Shown here: one piece after another, positions 51,593 through 59,571 of the stretch
Layout of the letters: each line of letters begins with the position of its first letter
Position numbering within the stretch: the first letter of the stretch is position 1
Assembly (NCBI GenBank): GCA_002340095.1
Contig: DDKS01000067.1
Coordinates: 1-64,000, forward strand
Length of the DNA stretch: 64,000 nt
Direction: 5' to 3'
Origin: Betaproteobacteria bacterium UBA2592
GTDB taxonomy: Bacteria; Pseudomonadota; Gammaproteobacteria; Burkholderiales; Rhodocyclaceae
Position numbers and translations under genes: made by a program
Notes under the pieces: model-generated
The model's database searches: none
The model's input: only the letters and a program-made list of their open reading frames with translations
What the model was told of the DNA's origin: nothing

Positions 51593-53764
51593 TCAGTACT
51601 TGACCCGGGCAAAATAGGTCTTCTGGGAAGCCTCCAGGGCCTGGCGCAGGGTGTGGATGCCCTTTTCCGCCAGCAGCGGGATCATCTTCAGGAAGACCTC
51701 GCCGGTGGCATAGGCATCTCCGAGCGCGTTGTGACGGCCGATGATCGGGACGCCCAGGCGCTCGGCGATCACGTCGAGCTTGTGGGATTCCTGATTCGGG
51801 TGGATGACGGCGGAGAGCAGCAGGGTGTCGAGCACCGGCTGGGAAAACTTAAGGCCGGTGCGCTCTTCCTTGAGCTGCAAGAAGCGCATGTCGAAGGCGG
51901 CGTTATGGGCCACCAGCACGGTTTCGCTGCAAAAGGCATGGAACGCGGGGAGGACCACATCGATGCTGGGCTTGCCGCGCAACATCTCCTCGGTGATGCC
52001 GTGGATGGGAATGCCCTCGGGTCGCAACGGACGCTGGGGATCCACGAGCTGGTCAAAAGACTCCTGACGCAGTAGGCGACCGTTTACGATACGCACGGCC
52101 CCGATCTGGATGATTTCATCGCCATTGGCAGGCTCCAGCCCGGTGGTCTCGGTATCGAAGACCGTGTAGGCCATTTCCATCAGGTTGCGGTCCAGGTCCA
52201 CCCCGGTGTCCTGGAAGTTGAACAGGTCAAAGTCGTAATATTCGGGACGGCCCTGCTGGGCGCCGGCAGGCAGCTCCGGCACCTCCTGGACGGCCTGGGC
52301 CAGAGGCAACACAAAGCGGAAATAGGCCCGGTGCGCCGCCTTCTCCCGCTGGTACCAGATCTCCCCGCCGTGCCGGTCGAGCACTTCACGCAGGGACACG
52401 GGTGCGCTTTCGCGGCCCACCTGCATGTTCTCCTGCTCCCAGCTGTAGAAGGTTTCGGAGGACATGGCATGGCCGGACCAGATCAGGTCCAGATAGGCCA
52501 GCTTCCCCTCGGACAGCCCCCGGAAGCGCAACTCGCGGATTTCGTAGTGGTCGGCCAGCCGGCCGGCCAGGAAGGTGATGGCGAAGATCAGGGAAAAGCT
52601 GTCGGCCCGGACCCAGAGGTTGTCCTCGATGCCCTCGATCTTGCTCGACAGCTTGAAGAGCTCGTCGATGCGCCGCTGGGCCGCCTTGATCAGATCCTCC
52701 GCCGACACATCCTCCAGCGGCCAGCGGGTCTTGGTGGCATCGGCAAAGCGCTGGGCCGTCCCCTCCAGCTGCCGGCTCATGCGCCCCACTTCCTCGGCCA
52801 CCACCTGGATGAAGCGTTCGCGCTCCTGCATGTCCATGTCGGGATAATCCTGCAGGGTTTCGACGGCGGCCCGGATATTGCCGATGGCGGCCCGGTTACC
52901 CTGGGTCAGTTCCAGAAGTGCCTGGTTGCGGGCATTTTCCTGTTCCAGGCTGCGGGTGATGTTTTCCACGGTGAGCACATAACCGGTCATGGGGCGAGGT
53001 CCGGCTTCGGCCTCCCCGGGAGCCAGCACCGGCACCATCTGCACGCGCAGGAACTGGCCGCTCGCAGTGGTGGTGATGAAGTGGGCCACATTGGCAGGCA
53101 GTCCGCGTTCGAGCCGCTGGCGGATGGTTTCCTCGGCATGGGCCAGGCGGCTCCGGTCGATGATAGAGAAGATGGAGCGTCCCAGCCCGATCAGGGCACC
53201 GGAGGCCACCGAGGTCGGCCCCTGGGCCAGGGTGTGAAATTCCAGGCGGGCCCGGTTGTTGTAGAGCAGGATACGACCATCCAGATTGCACACCACCACG
53301 GCCTGGGCCAATTCCGACATGAGGGCGGCGAGGCGGTTCTTTTCCTCCTCCACCGAGGCCTTGGCCCGGGCGATCTGAGCCTCCACGTCGGCCATCAGCT
53401 CGTCCCGCTGCTGGGCCAGGTCGTTGATGGCCCGGGCCACCAGCTGCACCTCGGGCGGACCATCCTCGGCAGTGACACGGAAATTGCGGTTGGCCCCAAG
53501 CATCAGGCGCAGGTGCTCGGCCATGCGCAGCAGGCCCTGGACATACTGGCGAAAGAGGGTGCGCACCACCGCCAGACCCAGGCCAAACCCCAGGGCGGTG
53601 AGCAGAGTGCCCATGGGCAGGTGGGGCACGATCAGCTCCTTGAGCTGGGTCCGCTGGTCGGGAGTCATTTCCATCCACACCAGGGTGGAAGTGGCCAGGA
53701 AGGGCCCCGTAACCAGGGCGCCCAGCACCAGAATCGCCAGGATGAATCGATAGCGGGCCTGCAT
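51593..53764 (-). CDS. membrane PAS/kinase-like sensor fused to DEDDh 3'-5' exonuclease
   Basis: A 723-residue fusion. It has two membrane helices (about 8-28 and 50-70), a HAMP-like linker with coiled coil (about 75-140), a PAS domain (about 145-265), a histidine-kinase-like region (about 285-500) and an ExoIII-type exonuclease (about 530-700). The kinase-like part lacks the phospho-accepting His: the helix reads NRAAIGNIRAAVETL where kinases have HELRTP, and ATP-binding G boxes are not clear. The exonuclease is intact: FDTETTGLEP, HNAAFDMRFL and RHNALGDA supply D, E, D, H and D. A membrane sensor that controls nuclease activity is implied. It is three bases from the response-regulator gene. 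Confidence 0.85.
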   Translation of the reverse strand: MQARYRFILAILVLGALVTGPFLATSTLVWMEMTPDQRTQLKELIVPHLPMGTLLTALGFGLGLAVVRTLFRQYVQGLLRMAEHLRLMLGANRNFRVTAEDGPPEVQLVARAINDLAQQRDELMADVEAQIARAKASVEEEKNRLAALMSELAQAVVVCNLDGRILLYNNRARLEFHTLAQGPTSVASGALIGLGRSIFSIIDRSRLAHAEETIRQRLERGLPANVAHFITTTASGQFLRVQMVPVLAPGEAEAGPRPMTGYVLTVENITRSLEQENARNQALLELTQGNRAAIGNIRAAVETLQDYPDMDMQERERFIQVVAEEVGRMSRQLEGTAQRFADATKTRWPLEDVSAEDLIKAAQRRIDELFKLSSKIEGIEDNLWVRADSFSLIFAITFLAGRLADHYEIRELRFRGLSEGKLAYLDLIWSGHAMSSETFYSWEQENMQVGRESAPVSLREVLDRHGGEIWYQREKAAHRAYFRFVLPLAQAVQEVPELPAGAQQGRPEYYDFDLFNFQDTGVDLDRNLMEMAYTVFDTETTGLEPANGDEIIQIGAVRIVNGRLLRQESFDQLVDPQRPLRPEGIPIHGITEEMLRGKPSIDVVLPAFHAFCSETVLVAHNAAFDMRFLQLKEERTGLKFSQPVLDTLLLSAVIHPNQESHKLDVIAERLGVPIIGRHNALGDAYATGEVFLKMIPLLAEKGIHTLRQALEASQKTYFARVKY

Positions 53765-53767
53765 GAC

Positions 53768-54139
53768 TCAGCCCCCCGCCAGGAGCTGTTTGATCTGTGC
53801 CACCAACTCCTTGTTGGAGAAGGGTTTTGTCACGTAGGCATCGGCCCCGAGGCCCAGTCCCTTCGCGACTTCCGTGTCCCTGCCCTTGGCGGTGAGCATG
53901 ACGATTTTCATGGCGCTGCGGGCCGGATCGGCCCGCAGGATCTCGCACACCTCGTAACCGGACTTCTTCGGCATCATCACGTCCAGCAGCACCAAATCCG
54001 GGGCAAAAGCCTGAACCTGCTCCAGGGCTGCGTCCCCGTCGGCCGCCACAGCCACCTGGAAGCCCTCCCGCTTCATGAGGAATTCCAGGGACAAGACGAT
54101 GTTCGGTTCATCATCGACGATCAGGATCTTGTGGGTCAT
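53768..54139 (-). CDS. single-domain response regulator
   Basis: A 123-residue receiver domain with no output domain. Acidic pocket Asp9-Asp10, phospho-acceptor Asp53 in VLLDVMMP, Thr in MLTAKG and Lys in YVTKPFS are all present, so it should accept phosphate. The start at 54139 has GGGAGGAG upstream and lies inside the kinase gene (29-base overlap), a strong sign that the two act as a pair. In the Crb and Cbr systems the partner has a DNA-binding domain; here it must signal by protein contact, with the next gene's protein an obvious candidate. Confidence 0.93.
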   Translation of the reverse strand: MTHKILIVDDEPNIVLSLEFLMKREGFQVAVAADGDAALEQVQAFAPDLVLLDVMMPKKSGYEVCEILRADPARSAMKIVMLTAKGRDTEVAKGLGLGADAYVTKPFSNKELVAQIKQLLAGG

Positions 54140-56861
54140 GGGGTCTCTCCTCCCGTTGTTCTGTTTTCGTTCCATCCTTTTTCCGGGGCAGCTCGAAGAT
54201 GAAGACCGCTCCCTGGCCAAGCTCGCTTTCCACCCACAAGCGCCCCCCGAAATATTCGACGATCTGCCGGCTGATGGGCAGTCCCAGGCCAGTGCCCTTG
54301 GGCTTGTCCGTCAGGGTGTTGCCGCCCTGGCGGAAACGCTCGAAGATGAATTCCTTTTCCTCGGGTCCGATGCCCGGCCCGTTGTCACGGACGGAAACCC
54401 GCACCCGGTCAGCGGTGCATTCCAGGGTCACTGTCACCTGCCCGGCACCGGCCGGCACAAACTTCACAGCGTTGGAAAGCAGGTTGATCATCACCTGGGT
54501 GAGCCGGTCCTGATCCGCCATCACCAGCACCGGCTGGTCTGGGCAATCCAGCCGCAGCGCCACGGCTTTGTCCCGGAACAACTGCTCCATGGCGGTGGCC
54601 GCATGCCGGATCAGGGCGGGCAGATCGACCTGGCTGGCCGTCCAGTCGGCCCGTCCGGATTCGAGCTTGGCCAGATCGAGGATCTGATTGATCAGCCGGG
54701 TCAGGCGCTCGGTCTCCGTCACGATGATACCGAGAAAACGCTGACGGTCCACCACCTCCATCCCCGGATCATCGGCCAACAATTCGGAAAAGGCCCGGAT
54801 GGACGTCAGGGGAGTACGCAGCTCGTGGGTGACGGTGGAAACGAAATCATCCTTGAGCCGGTCCAGCTCCCGCAGCTGGGCGTTGGCGGCACGCAATTCC
54901 CGGGTGGCGGCCTCCAGCTCCCGGGACTTCTTCTCCAGTTCGCGGCTGTAGGCGCGGATCTGGGAGGCCTCGTCGAGGATGTTGAGCACTTCGTCCAGAT
55001 CCAACGCTTCTTCCTCCACCACCGAAGCCAGCACCACCCGGGCGCTGGCAGAACCAATGGCACCGGCCAGCTGGGCTTCGGCAAAGCGCACCAGTTCGGC
55101 ATCCACCTCGCGGTTTTCCAGCTGAGTCAGCCCCCGCTTGCGGGCATAGGACTGCAGCTGCTGCCGGGCCCGCTCTGGCCCCAGGAAGCGTTCGAGCAGC
55201 CCGGCCAGGGCCTGGTAGGAAGCACGGCCGCGCCAGAGCAGCCGGCTGGCCTGGGTGACGCGGCGCTGAAACACATCCACGAACAGGTTGGCCTGGCCAG
55301 CCTCCACGGCATCGGGACGAACGGTCAGGGAAACCAGCACGTACAGGCCCAGGTTGAAGAACAGGCTCCAGAAGAGGCAGTGGGAAATTTCGTCAAACCC
55401 CTCGAGACCAAACAGGGCATGGGCCCGGAGCCACTCGATGCCCCACAGGCCCTGGCTGACGAAATCGCCGGAAATCCAGCCCGACTTGGCGAAGGAAGGC
55501 AGCAGCAGGGTATAGCCCCAGATCAGGAAACCGGCGAGCAGGCCGGCCAGGGCCCCGGCCCGGTTGCCCTGCTTCCAGTACATGCCGCCGAACAGGGCGG
55601 GGGCGAACTGGGCCACGGCGGAGAAGGAGATCAGGCCAATGCCCACCAGGGCGTGGGCTTCGCCGGCCGCGCGGAAATAAATGTAGCCCAGGAGCAGAAT
55701 GAGGGCGATGGCAACCCGGCGGATGTTGAGCAGCAGACGCGACAGGTCTGAACGCTGCTCCAGGCCCAGGGCCCGCACCCGCAGCAGGGCGGGCATGACC
55801 AGATCGTTACAGACCATGGTGGACAGGGCGATGGTCTCGACGATCACCATGCCCGTGGCCGCCGAAAGGCCGCCAATGAAGGCCAGCAGGGCCAGGGATT
55901 CCCGGCCCTGGGAGAGGGGCAGACTGAGGACAAAGGTGTCGCCGTTGCCGGGCATCCCCTGCAGCAGACCGGCCAGGGCGATGGGCAGGACAAAGATGTT
56001 GATGAGCAGCAGATAGAGGGGAAAGAGCCAGACCGACCGACGCAAGTGCCCTTCGTCCACATTCTCCACCACCATGATCTGGAACTGGCGCGGCAGAAGG
56101 ATGATGGCCAGCGCCGACAGCAACACGAGTGACGTCCAGCTCGCCAGGCTGGGCTCCAGCCCCAGCAGCCGGGACAGTTCCGGCACGGCCGCCGCTCGGG
56201 CAAAGATGTCACCAAACCCATCGTACAAGACGAAGGTAACAAACATCCCCACGGCCAGGAAGGCTAGCAGCTTGACGAGGGACTCGAAAGCAATGGCCGC
56301 CACCATACCCTCGTGCCGCTCGGTGGCATCCAGGTGCCGGGTGCCGAACAGGATGGTGAACGCAGCCAGGGCAATGGCGATCACCGCCGTGGTATCCAGT
56401 CCCAACAGCGAGACTCCTTGCCCATGCGGGAAAAGAACTTGCAGACTCGAGGCAATCGCTTTGAGCTGCAAGGCGATGTAAGGCACGATGCCGATCACGG
56501 CAATCACGGTTACAAGGCCGGCCAAAGATTGGCATTTGCCATAACGGGCTGCGATGAAGTCAGCAATGGAGGTGAGGCGTTCCCGCTTGCTGATGCGGAT
56601 GATCTTCAAGATCACCGGCACGAGCATGAGCATGAGGGTAGGCCCGAGATAGATGGTAAGAAAGCCCAGCCCACCGGATGCAGCCCGGCCTACGCTGCCG
56701 TAAAAGGTCCACGAAGTGCAGTAAACCGCCAGGGACAAAGCATAGACATTTGCGGTAATGATCGACCGTCCCTGATCGGCACGTCGGTCGCCAAAGCGGG
56801 CAATGGCGAACAGCAGGAGCAGGTAGCCCACCGCCAGAAGGAAGACGGCCCAGGGACTCAT
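54111..56861 (-). CDS. CrbS/CbrA-like symporter-domain histidine kinase
   Basis: A 916-residue protein. Residues 1 to about 510 form a sodium:solute-symporter domain with about thirteen helices (YCTSWTFYGSVG near the start). A linker with coiled coil (about 620-665) leads to HisKA with the phospho-His in VTHELRTPLTS (about 679) and an ATPase domain with NLLSNAVKF (N box), DNGPGIG and GTGLGLPIS. CrbS-like kinases control acs and the acetate switch in Vibrio and Pseudomonas, and CbrA controls carbon use. Location next to acs favours an acetate role. A GTG one codon upstream is an alternative start. It follows the two-helix small gene by nine bases and overlaps the response regulator. Confidence 0.92.
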   Translation of the reverse strand: MSPWAVFLLAVGYLLLLFAIARFGDRRADQGRSIITANVYALSLAVYCTSWTFYGSVGRAASGGLGFLTIYLGPTLMLMLVPVILKIIRISKRERLTSIADFIAARYGKCQSLAGLVTVIAVIGIVPYIALQLKAIASSLQVLFPHGQGVSLLGLDTTAVIAIALAAFTILFGTRHLDATERHEGMVAAIAFESLVKLLAFLAVGMFVTFVLYDGFGDIFARAAAVPELSRLLGLEPSLASWTSLVLLSALAIILLPRQFQIMVVENVDEGHLRRSVWLFPLYLLLINIFVLPIALAGLLQGMPGNGDTFVLSLPLSQGRESLALLAFIGGLSAATGMVIVETIALSTMVCNDLVMPALLRVRALGLEQRSDLSRLLLNIRRVAIALILLLGYIYFRAAGEAHALVGIGLISFSAVAQFAPALFGGMYWKQGNRAGALAGLLAGFLIWGYTLLLPSFAKSGWISGDFVSQGLWGIEWLRAHALFGLEGFDEISHCLFWSLFFNLGLYVLVSLTVRPDAVEAGQANLFVDVFQRRVTQASRLLWRGRASYQALAGLLERFLGPERARQQLQSYARKRGLTQLENREVDAELVRFAEAQLAGAIGSASARVVLASVVEEEALDLDEVLNILDEASQIRAYSRELEKKSRELEAATRELRAANAQLRELDRLKDDFVSTVTHELRTPLTSIRAFSELLADDPGMEVVDRQRFLGIIVTETERLTRLINQILDLAKLESGRADWTASQVDLPALIRHAATAMEQLFRDKAVALRLDCPDQPVLVMADQDRLTQVMINLLSNAVKFVPAGAGQVTVTLECTADRVRVSVRDNGPGIGPEEKEFIFERFRQGGNTLTDKPKGTGLGLPISRQIVEYFGGRLWVESELGQGAVFIFELPRKKDGTKTEQREERPHDPQDPDRR

Positions 56862-56870
56862 CACGGCGGC

Positions 56871-57059
56871 TCAACCCCGGGGGCCTTCGGACACCCAGGC
56901 CGCCAGGGCGATGAGAATCGCCCAGGCTCCGAACAGATAAAGGCCGGGCCCCGCCCCGCCATCCCCCGCCTGGACATGCAACATTGGAGGATTGAAAAGC
57001 ACCAGGCCGAGAAGGGCCAGGGCCACCAGGCGCTGCCGTTCGATGTTGAATCGCCCCAT
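56871..57059 (-). CDS. small two-helix membrane protein
   Basis: A 62-residue protein: basic start MGRFNIERQR, helix 1 (about 11-23), a short Gly-rich periplasmic or cytoplasmic loop with AGDGGAGPG, and helix 2 (about 38-56). I do not recognise the family. AAGGAA lies a few bases before the ATG. It is in the gap between acs and the kinase, nine bases before the kinase ATG. It could be an accessory subunit of the kinase's symporter domain, as DUF4212 is for the symporter, but that is conjecture. Confidence 0.7.
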   Translation of the reverse strand: MGRFNIERQRLVALALLGLVLFNPPMLHVQAGDGGAGPGLYLFGAWAILIALAAWVSEGPRG

Positions 57060-57268
57060 CAGTTTCCTTCCCGGAAAATACAGACGAAAACGGCCGACGC
57101 ACGCATGCGCCGGCCGCTTCGGGCGCCACGCAGGGCGTGGCCGCCATTGGGACACCCGGACTGCTGATAGGTGCCCATGTCTCTCTCCTGCCTCCTTATC
57201 AGTGTGTTTCAGACGGGCATGGGCAGAATGCCCGCCTGGAATCCGCTTCCCGGCGCGGAGCCGGGGAA

Positions 57269-57296
57269 GCTTCCGGGATCCATGGACCCCGGAAGC
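57269..57296 (-). terminator. hairpin just after acs
   Basis: GCTTCCGGG and CCCGGAAGC form a nine-base-pair stem with a ten-base loop, four bases after the acs stop. There is no T tract, so it may be a partial terminator or a barrier that sets a higher acs level than the downstream kinase genes. The 240-base gap that follows has no other gene. Confidence 0.45.
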
Positions 57297-57299
57297 GGG

Positions 57300-59261
57300 T
57301 CAGCCCTTGAGCTGCTCCAGGATGGCCGGGTTTTCCAGGGTGGAAGTATCCTGGGTGACTTCCTCGCCCTTGGCCAGGGAACGCAGCAGACGACGCATGA
57401 TCTTGCCGGAACGGGTCTTGGGCAGGTTGTCGCCGAAGCGGATGTCCTTCGGCTTGGCGATGGGACCGATTTCCTTGCCCACCCAGTCCTGCAGTTCCTT
57501 GATGATCTTCTTGGCTTCGTCGCCGGTCGGACGGGCCCGCTTGAGCACCACGAAGGCCACGATGGCTTCGCCGGTCAAGTCGTCGGGACGCCCCACCACG
57601 GCGGCTTCGGCCACGAGTTCGTGCGCCACCAGGGCGGATTCGATTTCCATGGTGCCCATGCGGTGGCCAGACACGTTGAGCACATCGTCGATACGGCCGG
57701 TGATAGTGAAGTAACCGGTCTTGGCATCACGGATGGCGCCATCGCCTGCCAGATACAGGCGACCACCCAGATCCTCGGGGTAGTAGGACTTCTTGAACCG
57801 CTCGGGATCGCCCCAGATGGTACGGATCATGGAAGGCCAGGGCTTCTTGACCACCAGGATACCGCCCTGACCCCAGGGCACATCGGAACCCGTCTCGTCC
57901 ACCACTGCGGCCTGGATGCCGGGGAAGGGCAGCGTGCAGGAACCAGGCACCAGAGGGGTTGCACCGGGCATCGGAGTAATCATGTGCCCCCCCGTCTCGG
58001 TCTGCCAGAAGGTATCGACGATGGGGCAACGACCACCGCCCACATTCTGGTAGTACCACTCCCAGGCAGCGGGATTGATGGGCTCACCCACGGAACCCAG
58101 CAGGCGCAGACTGGACAGGTCGTAGTTCTTGGGATGCACGGCGGGGTTGGCATCGGCCGCCTTGATCAGGGAACGGATGGCGGTCGGCGCAGTATAGAAG
58201 ATGGTGGCCTTGTGGTCCTGGATCATCCTCCAGAAACGGCCGGCGTCCGGATAGGTGGGCACGCCTTCGAACACGACCTCGGTGGCACCGCAGGCCAGGG
58301 GGCCGTAAGTGATGTAGGTGTGACCAGTGACCCAGCCGATATCGGCGGTACACCAGAAGACATCGGAAGGCTTGATGTCGAAGGTGTATTTCATGGTCAG
58401 AATGGCATGCAGCAAGTAACCACCGCTGGAGTGCTGCACTCCCTTGGGTTTGCCGGTGGAACCGGATGTGTAGAGCAGGAACAGGGGATGTTCGGCCTCG
58501 ACCCACTCGGGCTCGCAGGTATCGGGCTGATTGGCCAGACCTTCGTGCAGCCACTCGTCACGGCCAGGCACCATATTCACTTCGGCACCGGTGCGCTTGA
58601 AGACGATGACATGCTTGACGGACTCGCAGCCGCCCATGGAGAAAGCCTCGTCGGCGATGGGCTTCAGGGGAATGGACTTGCCGCCGCGGAACTGGCCATC
58701 GGAGGTGATCAGCACAACAGCGCCAGCATCGTTGATACGGTCGCGCAGGGACTGGGCGGAGAAACCGCCGAAGACGACGGAATGGGTGGCGCCAATGCGG
58801 GCGCAGGCCTGCATGGCGACGACGCCCTCGATCGTCATGGGCAGATAGATGACGACGCGATCACCCTTCTTGACCCCCTTGCTTTTGAGCAGGTTGGCCA
58901 TCTTGCAGACGCGGACCAGCAGTTCCTTGTAGGTCACCTTGGTGACCTGGCCGTCATCAGCCTCGAAAATGATGGCGGTTTTGTCGCCGTTACCAGCCTC
59001 GATGTTGCGATCCAGACAGTTATAGGAGACGTTCAGCTTGCCATCGGAGAACCACTTGTAAAAAGGCGCATCGGACTCATCCAGCACCTGGGTGAAGGGG
59101 GTCTGCCAGCTCACCAGTTCCCGTGCATGGCGGGCCCAGTAGCCTTCGTAATCCTGTTCCGCCTCCGCGCACAGCGCCTTGTAGGCATCCATCCCGGAAA
59201 CAGCTGCATTCTTCACGAACTCGGGGGACGGATAGTAAAGCTGCACGGATTCATTCGACAT
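57300..59261 (-). CDS. acs: acetyl-CoA synthetase
   Basis: A 653-residue AMP-forming enzyme that activates acetate to acetyl-CoA via acetyl-AMP. The ATP/AMP motif YTSGSTGKPKG is near residue 262, TFWQTETGG and the hinge region with DVLNVSGHRMG follow, and the C-terminal PKTRSGKIMRR holds the lysine (about residue 620) that is inactivated by acetylation in other bacteria. The ATG at 59261 is chosen over 59267 because AGGAG is seven bases before it and only one base before the earlier one. It leads the minus-strand set that includes the symporter-type kinase and the acetate-type symporter. Confidence 0.97.
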   Translation of the reverse strand: MSNESVQLYYPSPEFVKNAAVSGMDAYKALCAEAEQDYEGYWARHARELVSWQTPFTQVLDESDAPFYKWFSDGKLNVSYNCLDRNIEAGNGDKTAIIFEADDGQVTKVTYKELLVRVCKMANLLKSKGVKKGDRVVIYLPMTIEGVVAMQACARIGATHSVVFGGFSAQSLRDRINDAGAVVLITSDGQFRGGKSIPLKPIADEAFSMGGCESVKHVIVFKRTGAEVNMVPGRDEWLHEGLANQPDTCEPEWVEAEHPLFLLYTSGSTGKPKGVQHSSGGYLLHAILTMKYTFDIKPSDVFWCTADIGWVTGHTYITYGPLACGATEVVFEGVPTYPDAGRFWRMIQDHKATIFYTAPTAIRSLIKAADANPAVHPKNYDLSSLRLLGSVGEPINPAAWEWYYQNVGGGRCPIVDTFWQTETGGHMITPMPGATPLVPGSCTLPFPGIQAAVVDETGSDVPWGQGGILVVKKPWPSMIRTIWGDPERFKKSYYPEDLGGRLYLAGDGAIRDAKTGYFTITGRIDDVLNVSGHRMGTMEIESALVAHELVAEAAVVGRPDDLTGEAIVAFVVLKRARPTGDEAKKIIKELQDWVGKEIGPIAKPKDIRFGDNLPKTRSGKIMRRLLRSLAKGEEVTQDTSTLENPAILEQLKG

Positions 59262-59349
59262 AGACATTCTCCTCTGCGGTATAGGTATCGGGTGATACTT
59301 CGGATGAACTGCATAAACAGACGTTTTCGCAGCATTAGACTCAGATAAT

Positions 59350-59371
59350 CTTACAAAGCGCTTACACTTTC
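59350..59371 (-). promoter_or_regulatory. 11-base direct repeat upstream of acs
   Basis: CTTACAAAGCG and CTTACACTTTC (plus strand) are direct repeats at one helical turn, with an AAGCGCTT palindrome at their join, 89-110 bases before the acs start. It may bind an activator. The rest of the 310-base gap between acs and the divergent fumarase gene (59262-59571) shows no clear promoter boxes apart from AT-rich stretches (TAAAAT at 59431 could be a -10 for fumarase). Confidence 0.4.
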
Positions 59372-59571
59372 ACGCTGCAGCGCAGCATCTGCGCGGCTTG
59401 CAGGGCCGCAGCAGCCCATGGCGCTCATGATAAAATCCGGCCCGCCCTGCCCCGCATCCTTCGCGACACCCATGACGCCGGCGCCCCCGGCCATGGATCC
59501 CGCCGTGGGCGGGATCGCCGGACGACGGCCCGGAAAGCCCCCCCCGCAACGACCATCACGGAGATAAGCAC

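Noticed and set aside
47522..52075. A 1517-codon open frame on the plus strand, opposite the acetate operon
   Set aside because: It is a GC-rich antisense shadow: rich in His, Gln, Gly and Leu, covering four well-supported minus-strand genes in full, with no recognisable domain.
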